A stretch of DNA of 64,000 nt, taken from NCBI GenBank assembly GCA_038229295.1, contig JBBROO010000001.1, positions 1 through 64,000 of the forward strand. Reading direction: 5' to 3'. The notes beneath the pieces are model-generated. The model saw nothing but the letters and a program-made list of their open reading frames with translations, ran no database searches and was not told where the DNA came from. Each line of letters begins with the position of its first letter. The first letter of the stretch is position 1. Below, piece after piece: positions 14,259 to 22,544 of this stretch. The translations under genes were made by a program, and so were the position numbers. Source of the DNA: JAJPGZ01 sp038229295 (GTDB taxonomy: Bacteria; Verrucomicrobiota; Verrucomicrobiia; Chthoniobacterales; UBA10450).

Positions 14259-15764
14259 TCACACGACGGGAACGACGGTGGCAGTCGCCATTTCCTCGGG
14301 AGCTACTTCGGCTTTGTCGGTGATCAGTTTGCGCAGGAATGGAATGAGTACAACGAGCGCGACGCCGACGACAAGGCTGCCGGCGCCGAGCGCGCCGAAG
14401 AGTTTCATATATTCGGGGTTGGTCGCGACCGCGGTGGTGCCGCTTGGCTCGGGAATCATGCCGGAGAAGTCGCCCGCGAAGAGCGACGCGAGACCGGTCA
14501 CGAGCATCCAACTGCCCATCATCACGCCCTGGTATTGTCTGGGCGCGAGTTTGCCGATCATGGCGTATCCGATGGGAGAGATGAGCAACTCGCCGACGCT
14601 CTGCAGCACATAACTGATGAAGAGCCACGCGAACGCGCTCTTGCCGTCGATGCCGGCGAGCTTGATGCCTAACGGGAGAATGAGAAAGCCGACCGCCATC
14701 AAGATCAGCGACGTCGCGAACTGTTTCGGTATGTCGATCTTCCATCCACGCGCGCGCATGCGGGTAAAGAGCGAGGCGAGCAGCGGTCCGCCGAGCACGA
14801 TGCAAACGGTGTTGATGTTCTGAATCCATTGCGGCTGAATCTGCACGTGGCCGACCATGAGGTTCACGTTATTAACCGCGAACAGCATCAGGCCGCTCGG
14901 CGCCATCTGATACAACGACCAGAACGCGAGCGAGCCGATCGTCAGAATCAAATACGCCGTCATGTTCCGTTTTTCCCGGCGATCCGAGTGTCGAATCGTT
15001 AGGTAGATCAGCGTGAGCGCGACCGCGGCGCAGATTCCCTTGATCAATGTCTCTGTTCCGCCGGGCCGCTGAAGCATGAACCACACGACCGGGACGAGAC
15101 CGATGACAATGCCGATGCCGGCGAGCAGGCGCAGTTGAAATTGTTTCGATGTTGTCTCGAGCAGCGGCGTGTTGCGATCGGTCAGCGTCTTCCAGTTGAA
15201 CAGGGCGAGGACGATGGCGACGAAGTTGCCGAGCGTGGCAAAGATGAAAAGGCTCGCATAACTCTCGGTCCCCTGGAAGTAACCGGCGACGGTGAAGCCG
15301 ACAAAGAATCCAACATTCATGCCGGCGTAGTTCCAAAGGAAAGCTCCTTCGCGGCGCGGATCCTCCGGGGTGAAACGCTGCGTCAGCATCATGTTGATGC
15401 AGGTGACGTTGAGGCCGCTGCCGGTGAGGAAAAATGCGAGGCCGATGTAGAACATGGCAGCCGTGCCTAACGAAATGCATCCGCAACCGATGACCTGCAG
15501 CGCCATGCCTCCGACGAAAAGATTCCGGTTCGAAAGAAAACGCCCACCGAGGTAACCGCCGAAGAGATGCAGGCCGTAGTTGAACGCGCCAAACACGCCC
15601 ATCAAGGTCGTGGCCAATTTCGACGGGAGCTGCAAATGCTTGGTCGCGTAGAGGACCAGCGTCGAGTAAAGAACGGCGAAGCCGAGCGTCGCGAAAATCT
15701 GAATGAAGAACAGTGCGGCGGTTCCTTCCGGAGCTGCAGCGAAACGGCTTTTTAGAAATTTCAT
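14259..15764 (-). CDS. POT/PTR family proton-dependent oligopeptide transporter
   Basis: 501 aa with ~14 membrane helices. The N-terminal part 'EGTAALFFIQIFATLGFAVLYSTLVLYATK', the 'GVFGAFNYGLHLFGGYLGGRFLSNRN' motif and the 'FTPEDPRREGAFLWNYAGMNVGFFVGFTVAGY' segment match the proton/oligopeptide (POT/PTR2) branch of the major facilitator superfamily, usually importing di- and tripeptides. The canonical ExxER motif of helix 1 is replaced by a degenerate 'PEGTAALFF', so substrate coupling may differ. The leader element at 15866-15923 lies ~100 bp upstream. Monocistronic. Confidence 0.88.
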   Translation of the reverse strand: MKFLKSRFAAAPEGTAALFFIQIFATLGFAVLYSTLVLYATKHLQLPSKLATTLMGVFGAFNYGLHLFGGYLGGRFLSNRNLFVGGMALQVIGCGCISLGTAAMFYIGLAFFLTGSGLNVTCINMMLTQRFTPEDPRREGAFLWNYAGMNVGFFVGFTVAGYFQGTESYASLFIFATLGNFVAIVLALFNWKTLTDRNTPLLETTSKQFQLRLLAGIGIVIGLVPVVWFMLQRPGGTETLIKGICAAVALTLIYLTIRHSDRREKRNMTAYLILTIGSLAFWSLYQMAPSGLMLFAVNNVNLMVGHVQIQPQWIQNINTVCIVLGGPLLASLFTRMRARGWKIDIPKQFATSLILMAVGFLILPLGIKLAGIDGKSAFAWLFISYVLQSVGELLISPIGYAMIGKLAPRQYQGVMMGSWMLVTGLASLFAGDFSGMIPEPSGTTAVATNPEYMKLFGALGAGSLVVGVALVVLIPFLRKLITDKAEVAPEEMATATVVPVV

Positions 15765-15865
15765 CCGGAGGTCATTTCGCTCCCCGCCCGGGGCGATGTC
15801 AAGTTTCCCCCACGGTGGCCGGGTGGCGCGCTCGTCTCGAGTGTTGGTCGCGGCGACCGCTTGTC

Positions 15866-15923
15866 GATCTATATTTAATAATTGGACGCGGCTGAATCAC
15901 AATTTGGATTCAGAAACTTACAA
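15866..15923 (-). promoter_or_regulatory. second copy of the shared leader/operator element
   Basis: Matches 8690-8747, with an identical TGAATCACAATTTGGATTCA core at 15893-15912. It sits ~100 bp upstream of the POT transporter gene. One edge overlaps a TGTCGATCTA word. The rest of the 333-bp gap 15765-16097 shows no gene or other structure. Confidence 0.45.
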
Positions 15924-16097
15924 TCGCCAGTTTTCCACGCAGCGACGGCGTGGTTTGCGCAAGCGAGATAAAAATGTGCTGCCGCGGCCGACTTGGTTTA
16001 AGACGCCGATCCGCGCGGTGCGCTTCGACGCCACCCGACAAAAACGCGAGCCCGACGCCCCGAGTGGTTCTCCGCCCGTCGACCGGACGCTGTCGAT

Positions 16098-16451
16098 CTA
16101 GCTAGCGGCCCCGGCTTTGGCGACCATCTTTGCGCTCCATTCCGTGCGCAAAACTTTCATCTCCGCGCTGAGCACCTGAAGACGCGCGGCCACGCCTTTG
16201 TATTTCTTCGTGATGCCGTTGACGGAGCGATTGACTGCGCCCTGGCTGACGAGGCCTTGCAGTTTTTCGTAGGCGCGCAGGCGCAACATTTCTTCGCCGC
16301 CGCTGGCCGCGTTTCGCTCGCGGAGATTGAGCAGAAGGATCTCGAATAACGGCTTGAATTCGAAGGAGGCCTTTGAGGAAAGGACTGCAACCAACTCTTC
16401 GGTGATATTATCGGGAGCGCGACGCGTGAAGGAAGAAGATGGTTTAGACAT
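16098..16451 (-). CDS. conserved hypothetical protein (117 aa)
   Basis: 117 aa, basic and helical: 'NITEELVAVLSSKASFEFKPLFEILLLNLRERNAASGGEEMLRLRAYEKLQGLVSQGAVNRSVNGITKKYKGVA' in segments. The central Glu/Leu/Arg-rich region, 'EEMLRLRAYEKLQGLVSQG', could be a short helical bundle. No domain is recognised; similar small proteins seem common in Verrucomicrobia (recollection only). A TGTCGATCTAG word abuts the stop. The region between this gene and the DUF1579 gene (16452-16695) shows no supported gene. Confidence 0.6.
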   Translation of the reverse strand: MSKPSSSFTRRAPDNITEELVAVLSSKASFEFKPLFEILLLNLRERNAASGGEEMLRLRAYEKLQGLVSQGAVNRSVNGITKKYKGVAARLQVLSAEMKVLRTEWSAKMVAKAGAAS

Positions 16452-16695
16452 CTCAGATTATAGCACCGTTTTGGAGGAATGCGACCGCGATTCAGGATTG
16501 TTGCACTTGCGTATATTTTTCGATTTCCGATATCCATCGAAGCCGAACTGGGAAACGTACGCGAATCTGCCCCGAGTTCGGGGCAACAGTGGAGCGCGAC
16601 CTGAGCGATCTTCGCCCGCGCGATAAGATCGACATCCAATCGTTCGTCTGGGTCCAGGGCTCAGACGAATTATCCGGATTGATTCGCCGCGCGCG

Positions 16696-17361
16696 CTATT
16701 TCCGGCGCGTGTAATTGATCTCCATCGTTTTGGCTTCTTTGCCACCGTGATCTTCGTACCACTCGAAGCTCATGTGATTTTTGTCGGTCACCTTCATGAC
16801 TTCGCGAACTTTCATCTTCATTCCCGGCATCATTTCGAATTCGGAATGGTAAGTGAACGCTTTCGTGGCCGCGTCGTAATCGCCTTCGGAATACATGATC
16901 CCGGTGCCCATGCTATCCATCCAGGTGCCGACAAATTTCTTCTTCGCGTTATCGTAGCCCTCAGTCCCCTGTCCTTTGAACGTCACGTCTTTCATTTTTC
17001 CATCCGGCCCGGGCATCTGCATTTTGCCGGTCACGTCCATAACGATGAACCGCCCGTCCATGAGAGATTTGCGGACGGCAACGCCCTTTGATTCCTGCGG
17101 CTTGGCGTTGGGGTCGGGATTCATCCACATCTTCACGGTGTAATCCCAGGTGCCGTTCAAGTCGGTCAGCATTTTGTGATTTTCGTTTAACTTCGCCAGC
17201 TCCGTCATTTGTTTCATCATCTCGGCTTCGTTCGGCTGTCCGCTCGGCGCAGCGACGGGACTGGTCGCGACGGCCGGAGATGCGGCTGGCGTTTGCGCGA
17301 ATGAGAGCGATGCGGTGAACGTCACGAGGATGCCAACTGCGAGGATTCGATAAGTAATCAT
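16696..17361 (-). CDS. exported DUF1579 family protein
   Basis: 221 aa with a signal peptide ('ITYRILAVGILVTFTASLSFAQ'). After a Pro/Ala-rich linker (25-45), the body is a lipocalin-like DUF1579 domain: 'LNGTWDYTVKMWMNPD....PQESKGVAVRKSLMDGRFIVMDVTGKM', 'FKGQGTEGYDNAKKKFVGTWMDSMGTGIMYSEG', ending 'HMSFEWYEDHGGKEAKTMEINYTRR'. The family binds unknown ligands in the periplasm. Stands alone on the minus strand. Confidence 0.92.
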   Translation of the reverse strand: MITYRILAVGILVTFTASLSFAQTPAASPAVATSPVAAPSGQPNEAEMMKQMTELAKLNENHKMLTDLNGTWDYTVKMWMNPDPNAKPQESKGVAVRKSLMDGRFIVMDVTGKMQMPGPDGKMKDVTFKGQGTEGYDNAKKKFVGTWMDSMGTGIMYSEGDYDAATKAFTYHSEFEMMPGMKMKVREVMKVTDKNHMSFEWYEDHGGKEAKTMEINYTRRK

Positions 17362-17534
17362 GAGCGGATTCTTTTCGCCGGGTCAGCGCAGGTCAAGCCT
17401 TTGTCGGCGTGAGCAAAACTTTCTAAATGGAAATTGTCGATCTTGCCGGGCACGTCGGCTGCTAATAAGAAGTCAAAGCTCGGAAGTCACTTAAAAATAC
17501 TAAACCTTAACGTTCCCTTTCGCTGGCTTTTACC

Positions 17535-17564
17535 GCGGGATCAGAAATGATCCCGCTTTTTTTT
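17535..17564 (+). terminator. rho-independent terminator facing +
   Basis: A 9-bp perfect stem (GCGGGATCA / TGATCCCGC) with a GAAA tetraloop is followed by eight T on the plus strand. No annotated plus-strand gene precedes it, so it either ends an unannotated small RNA in 17362-17534 or protects the nuo operon from read-through; on the minus strand there is no U-tract after the stem. Confidence 0.85.
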
Positions 17565-17572
17565 CGATCGGA

Positions 17573-19048
17573 TTACTGCAAACAAGCGAGGATCCGCGCA
17601 ACTAATGTTCCGGGCATCAGACCGAGAAGAAGAACAAGTAAGGCCAGCGTGGAGATGGAGATCAATCCGACAAACTCACCAGAGCTGGGTTCCCTCGTTA
17701 GATCGACATGTTTGCTTTCACTCGCAACTGGTTCTGAGAAAATCGTCTTCAGTACGATCAAATAATAATAGAGCGAGATGAGACTGCCGAAGAGCGCGAG
17801 CGCGACGAGCCAGAGCAGGCCGTGATTTGTGCCGGCGCGAAACGCGGCGCTGAAAAGATAAAACTTTCCGAAGAATCCGGCGAGCGGCGGCAGGCCGGCG
17901 AGCGACAACACGAAGATCGACATGCACGCGGCGAGCAACGGCGAGCGCGACGATAATCCGACGAAATTTATCAGATTGTCACCACCGGTTTTTTTTCGAA
18001 CGATCCCAACAACGCCGAACGCGCCGATGAGCGTGATCGCGTAAATGGTGGTGTAAAACAACGTCGCCGAAAATCCAGCGCGTCCGCCGGCAACGAGTCC
18101 AAGTAATGTGTAACCGGTATGCGCGACCGCTGAGTAAGCGAGCAGCCGACGCACGTTGCTTTGCGCCAGCGCGACGAGATTGCCTAACAAGATCGACAAT
18201 GCCGCAATCGCGGCCAGCACCGGCGACCAGCCGGCAGTCATGGCGTGCCAATCCGCGCTGCCGTGCAACGGTGCGAATCCCACAAGCACTATTTTTCCAA
18301 GCACAACGAACGACGCGACCTTCGATCCTGACGCGATGAAAGCCGCGCTCGGAATCGGCGCGCCTTGATAAGCGTCCGGCGCCCAAAGATGAAACGGCGC
18401 CGCCGCGATTTTGAATGCGAAGCCGACGAGAGTCATGACGATGCCGGCGAAGAGCAACGGTTGAACTGATCCAGCGGCCAGCTTCTGGCCGATCGCGGCG
18501 AGACCGGTCGTGCCCGTCATCCCGTAAATAAAACTGAGTCCGAAAAGTGTGAACGCGCTCGCCGTGCTGCCGAACAGAAAATATTTCAGACCCGCTTCGG
18601 CCGAGTGGATGTCGATCTTATCAAAGGCCGTCATCACATAAAGCGAAAGGCCGAGCAGCTCGAGGCCGATAAAAATCATGAGCAACTCTTCGCTGCCGAC
18701 GAGCAGCATTAGTCCGATCGTGGCAAGTAACAGAATCGCCAGATACTCGCCGTGATTGTGCAAAGATTTCTCCGAGTGCGCCAGCAGCACGGTGAAAAAC
18801 GCGAGCCCAAGGCAGATGATTTTGAACAGCGAGGTTAACGGCGAAATGACGAGCATGCCGCCGGAGAACATCGCGTGTGGCGGCAACAACAGCACGGCGC
18901 CGATGGCGACTGCAATTCCGAGCGCAGCCACGGCTGAACAAAATTTCGCGGCATGTTTACTCGTTAGCCCAATTCCAAGGACCGACAGCACCGTTACCAC
19001 AACGATCGCTTCCGGGGACGCGAGCTTGAGAAGATCGAAATAACTCAT
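17573..19048 (-). CDS. nuoN: NADH-quinone oxidoreductase-type complex I subunit N
   Basis: 491 aa, ~14 membrane helices, antiporter-like proton-pumping subunit. 'LLMIFIGLELLGLSLYVMTAF' carries the conserved Glu of helix 5; 'FKIAAAPFHLWAPDAYQGAP' and 'RRLLAYSAVAHTGYTLLGL' are the key antiporter motifs. The ATG at 19048 is chosen because it overlaps the nuoM' stop by four bases and gives the family start 'MSYFDLLKLASPEA'; the frame is open further upstream but that is not family sequence. Last gene of the nuoH-J-K-L-M-M'-N operon. It carries three copies of the AAGATCGACA word in its coding sequence, one encoding 'DKIDI'. Confidence 0.96.
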   Translation of the reverse strand: MSYFDLLKLASPEAIVVVTVLSVLGIGLTSKHAAKFCSAVAALGIAVAIGAVLLLPPHAMFSGGMLVISPLTSLFKIICLGLAFFTVLLAHSEKSLHNHGEYLAILLLATIGLMLLVGSEELLMIFIGLELLGLSLYVMTAFDKIDIHSAEAGLKYFLFGSTASAFTLFGLSFIYGMTGTTGLAAIGQKLAAGSVQPLLFAGIVMTLVGFAFKIAAAPFHLWAPDAYQGAPIPSAAFIASGSKVASFVVLGKIVLVGFAPLHGSADWHAMTAGWSPVLAAIAALSILLGNLVALAQSNVRRLLAYSAVAHTGYTLLGLVAGGRAGFSATLFYTTIYAITLIGAFGVVGIVRKKTGGDNLINFVGLSSRSPLLAACMSIFVLSLAGLPPLAGFFGKFYLFSAAFRAGTNHGLLWLVALALFGSLISLYYYLIVLKTIFSEPVASESKHVDLTREPSSGEFVGLISISTLALLVLLLGLMPGTLVARILACLQ

Positions 19049-20493
19049 TTCAAAAACCTCATCGCTTCCACTGCGGGCATAATGCGATTGAGCAGGACGC
19101 TCGGATAAACGCCGATCGCAAACGTCGCGAACATGAGCAGACCGGCGCCGAGTTTTTCCGCGAGCGTGATCGGCTCCATCACCGGTGGCCCGTCCGCGCT
19201 GGCAAGATCGACATCGAAGAACGAGCGCTTCAACGCGCGCAATGTGAACGCAGCCACCAGCACCATCCCCGCGCCGGTGATCCACACCGCGATCGGAAAA
19301 GTTTTCCACGCGCCGATCAAGATCGTGATCTCGGCGGCGAACCCGCTAAAACCCGGAATGCCCATCGATGCCGCCGATGCGATGACAAACGCGAACGCGG
19401 CGAATGGCATCGCGTGACGTAATTGCAAGATCGACAACTCATCGAGATCGCGCGTGTGCGTGCGGCGATAGATCATGCGGCCGGCGATGGCGAAGAGGAG
19501 TGCGCCGATGACGCCGTGCGAAAACATTTGTAGCACCGCGCCGGAAACGCCAAGCGCGTTCGCGGTCGCGAGACCGAGCAGAATGAAACCCATGTGACTT
19601 ACGCTCGAATAACCGATCACGAATTTGAGATCGCGTTGCCGCAGGGCCACGGCCGCCGCGTAAACAATTCCGATCACGGCGAGGACGGCGATCCAGGTTT
19701 TCCACATCTGGAAACCTTGCGGGAAAATATTCATGGCCACGCGTAACGCGCCGTAAGCGCCGAGTTTCATGACGATGCCGGCGAGCAACATTGAGCCAGC
19801 GGTCGGCGCGGCCACGTGACCAGTCGGCGCCCAGGTGTGCAGCGGCCAGATGCCGGCGAGCACAGCGAACCCGAGGAACAAAACCGGAAACGCCCACGCT
19901 TGCAGTTGCGGCGGGAATTGAAAGTGCGCGAGCTGGTTCAAGTCTAACGAACCGCCGGCGATGTAGGCTGCAAGAATTCCGATGAAAACGAGCGCGCCAC
20001 CAAAAAAAGAATAGAGCGTCAATTTCATCGCGCCGTATTCCTTGTTGGTCGAACCGAAGATCGCGATGAGGAAATATTTGGGGACGATGACCAGCTCGTA
20101 AAAAACAAAGAGCAAAAACAAATCGGCGCTCAGAAAAACGCCGTAGGAACCGCCGACCACGAGCAACAGCCAAAAGAAGAATTCGTTCTGTCGATCGTCG
20201 ACGTCCCAGGAAAAAAGCACCGCGCTGATGGCAGTGATGGCTGTGACCAGCACCATCGTTAGGCTGATGCCATCGACCGCGAGATGATAGTTCATCCCGA
20301 GCGCCGGCACCCATGGCACGCGCACGATGGTGGTGAAGTGCGCAAGATCGACATCGTGACAAAAGAACGCCGCCACGCTTATGACCAGGGCGGAGGCGGT
20401 AGTAGCAAGTGCGATCCAGCGCGAATACGCGCGCGGCAAAAACAGCAACACGACTGCGCCGGCAAACGTGATGTAAATGGTCGAGGCGATCAT
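19045..20493 (-). CDS. nuoM: complex I antiporter-like subunit M, second paralogue
   Basis: 482 aa, ~13-14 helices, proton-pumping subunit of complex I. Typical NuoM motifs: 'LLLFVFYELVIVPKYFLIAIFG' (helix 5 Glu), 'WPLHTWAPTGHVAAPTAGSMLLAGIVMKLGAYGALRVAM' and 'VIGYSSVSHMGFILLGL'. It is clearly distinct from the NuoM at 21048-22544, so the operon has two. Its ATG overlaps the stop of the ORF6N gene by four bases and its stop overlaps nuoN's ATG. Complexes with two NuoM are known in some bacteria and are proposed to pump extra protons and use low-potential donors such as ferredoxin. Confidence 0.93.
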   Translation of the reverse strand: MIASTIYITFAGAVVLLFLPRAYSRWIALATTASALVISVAAFFCHDVDLAHFTTIVRVPWVPALGMNYHLAVDGISLTMVLVTAITAISAVLFSWDVDDRQNEFFFWLLLVVGGSYGVFLSADLFLLFVFYELVIVPKYFLIAIFGSTNKEYGAMKLTLYSFFGGALVFIGILAAYIAGGSLDLNQLAHFQFPPQLQAWAFPVLFLGFAVLAGIWPLHTWAPTGHVAAPTAGSMLLAGIVMKLGAYGALRVAMNIFPQGFQMWKTWIAVLAVIGIVYAAAVALRQRDLKFVIGYSSVSHMGFILLGLATANALGVSGAVLQMFSHGVIGALLFAIAGRMIYRRTHTRDLDELSILQLRHAMPFAAFAFVIASAASMGIPGFSGFAAEITILIGAWKTFPIAVWITGAGMVLVAAFTLRALKRSFFDVDLASADGPPVMEPITLAEKLGAGLLMFATFAIGVYPSVLLNRIMPAVEAMRFLK

Positions 20494-21044
20494 CGACTTT
20501 TACGCGCCCGATATCCCGGCGCTTTTTCGCGAACGTGAAATCCGATCTCGCGCTGCGGTCGTTTCGGCGGCGCCATCAATTGCCGGATCGCTTCAAGGAT
20601 GGCGTCGATCTTTTCGTCATGTTTGCCAACCTGCTTTTCGAGCTCGGAAAATTTCTTCGCGAGTTCGCGATTCGTCTCCAGGGTTTGGCGCAGCTTCACG
20701 AAAGCGCGCATGATCGCGATGTTCACTTTCACTGCGCGCGCGCTGTTCAACACGCTGGAGAGCATTGCGACGCCTTGCTCGGTGAATGCGTAAGGACGAT
20801 GACGACTTCCGCCGCGGCGCTTTGTTCTTCCAAATTGGAATATCAAACGTTCCACCTCCGCGGCCGTGAGTTGGAACATAAAATCTGAAGGAAATCGGTC
20901 CCGATTACGACTGATGGCCTTGTTTAAATTCCCGGTCGTTACGCCGTAAAGTCGGGCCAAATCAAAATCGAGAATTACCTTTTGACCACGCAGTGGATAA
21001 ACCGACTCCGCGATTTGCTGAATGGGAACAATCTCCTTACTCAT
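20490..21044 (-). CDS. ORF6N domain DNA-binding protein inside the nuo operon
   Basis: 184 aa. N-terminal ~115 residues form an ORF6N domain: 'VYPLRGQKVILDFDLARLYGV.TGNLNKAISRNRDRFPSDFMFQL' and 'RRGGSRHRPYAFTEQGVAMLSSVLNS.RAVKVNIAIMRAFVKLR'. The C-terminal part is a coiled coil ('ELAKKFSELEKQVGKHDEKIDAILEAIRQLM'). ORF6N proteins are phage- and mobile-element-type DNA-binding proteins with unclear roles, widespread in Bacteroidetes and Verrucomicrobia. Here the gene sits between the two nuoM genes, three bases after nuoM and overlapping nuoM' by four, so it is co-transcribed with complex I. That is an odd place for such a protein. Confidence 0.92.
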   Translation of the reverse strand: MSKEIVPIQQIAESVYPLRGQKVILDFDLARLYGVTTGNLNKAISRNRDRFPSDFMFQLTAAEVERLIFQFGRTKRRGGSRHRPYAFTEQGVAMLSSVLNSARAVKVNIAIMRAFVKLRQTLETNRELAKKFSELEKQVGKHDEKIDAILEAIRQLMAPPKRPQREIGFHVREKAPGYRARKSR

Positions 21045-21047
21045 TCG

Positions 21048-22544
21048 TCAGCTAAACAATCCCGCCATGGTGATGACGGTTGTGTTAAAGATGTGGAAGA
21101 GAAATTGCGGGGCGAGGCCGATGGCGAACATGAGCAAGGTGACCGGAACGACGACGAACTTTTCGCTTCGCGTAAGATCGACAAGTGCATTGCAACTTTG
21201 CGCGAGCGGGCCGCTGAAAAGTGATTGCATCGCGCGCAGGAAAACAATCGCGGTGAAGAGCAGACCCAGAACCGCGACGGCGGTAAACGACGCGGCTACG
21301 GCGAATGAGCTTTTGAAAATCAGGAACTCGCCGATGAATCCGTTGAGTCCGGGCAGGCCTAACGAAGAGAACATGGCGACGCTCATCCAGCCGCAAAGCA
21401 ATGGCGTGCGTTGCATCAGCCCACCGAAGTCGTCGATGCCCCGGAGGCCGCGGCGTTGTTCGAGCAAGCCGACATAATAAAACAACGCGGCGGCGGTAAT
21501 GCCGTGATTGAAGATTTGCATGAAGACGCCGGACAAGGCGGCGTGCATGTCGATCAAAGAAGATGTCGACTCGGGCGCCGTAGCACCGGAGGCGGCTCTT
21601 GCGCTAATGGCGAAGAGACCCAGCATGCAGTAGCCGAGATGGTTGATGGATAAGTAGGCGACCATTCGTTTCAAATCGGTTTGCGCCCACGCGGCCAGTG
21701 AAGCGAAGACGATGGAGCAAACGGCGAGACCGAGCAGCCACGGCCCGACGATTTTGATTTCGTTAGGGAAAAGCGGCAGGAGCAGTCGAATGAATCCGTA
21801 AACGCCCATTTTCGAAAGCACGCCGGTCAGCACCATCGATACGCCGATCGGCGCGGCTTCATACGCGTCCGGCAGCCAGGTGTGAAATGGAAACAACGGA
21901 ACTTTGACGGCGAGTCCGAGAAAGATTCCGGCGAAAGCGAACCAGGCAATCTTGCCGCTGAGCAAGCCGTTCCCACTTTTGGCAAGATCGACAAGTTGGG
22001 CGAAATCGAATGTGCCTCTGGCGAAATAGATTCCGAGAAACCCAAGCAGCATCGCGACGCTGCCGAGGAAGGTGTAGAGGAAGAATTTGGTCGCAGCGCG
22101 ATCGCGATTTTCGCCGCCCCAGATTTTGATGAGCAGAAACGCGGGGACCAGGCTCATCTCGTAAAACAGAAACCAGAGGATGAAATTCTGCGCGGTGAAC
22201 GTGCCGTAGAGCGCGGATTGCATGACGAGCATGAGCGCAGAGAAACCGCGATCCATTTTCTGAGCGAGAAAAGCGAAAGGAAATATCAGCGACGTGAGGA
22301 GAACGAGGAGCAAACTCAAACCGTCGATGCCGACGAGATATTCGGCGCCGATCGACGGAATCCAGACGTGGCGCTCGACCAGTTGAAGCGCGGCAAGATC
22401 GACATCGAACTTTTGCCAGAGCATGAGCGCGTAGAACGCGGCCAGCGCGTTGAACGTGAGCGCGATCGTGCGCGCATTTGCCGGACGTCCAACGAAAAGC
22501 GCGATCGCGCCGATGAGCGGAATGAGAATCAGGACGGTGATCAT
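21048..22544 (-). CDS. nuoM: complex I antiporter-like subunit M, first paralogue
   Basis: 498 aa, ~14 helices. Motifs: 'FILWFLFYEMSLVPAFLLIKIWGGENRDRAATKFFLYTFLGS' (helix 5 Glu), 'KVPLFPFHTWLPDAYEAAPIGVSMVLTGVLSKMGVYGFIRL' and 'LKRMVAYLSINHLGYCMLGL'. This is the more canonical NuoM of the two. The ATG at 22544 is chosen because it overlaps the nuoL stop in ATGA; an ATG three codons upstream (22553) is also possible. Operates in the membrane arm between NuoL and NuoN. Confidence 0.95.
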   Translation of the reverse strand: MITVLILIPLIGAIALFVGRPANARTIALTFNALAAFYALMLWQKFDVDLAALQLVERHVWIPSIGAEYLVGIDGLSLLLVLLTSLIFPFAFLAQKMDRGFSALMLVMQSALYGTFTAQNFILWFLFYEMSLVPAFLLIKIWGGENRDRAATKFFLYTFLGSVAMLLGFLGIYFARGTFDFAQLVDLAKSGNGLLSGKIAWFAFAGIFLGLAVKVPLFPFHTWLPDAYEAAPIGVSMVLTGVLSKMGVYGFIRLLLPLFPNEIKIVGPWLLGLAVCSIVFASLAAWAQTDLKRMVAYLSINHLGYCMLGLFAISARAASGATAPESTSSLIDMHAALSGVFMQIFNHGITAAALFYYVGLLEQRRGLRGIDDFGGLMQRTPLLCGWMSVAMFSSLGLPGLNGFIGEFLIFKSSFAVAASFTAVAVLGLLFTAIVFLRAMQSLFSGPLAQSCNALVDLTRSEKFVVVPVTLLMFAIGLAPQFLFHIFNTTVITMAGLFS

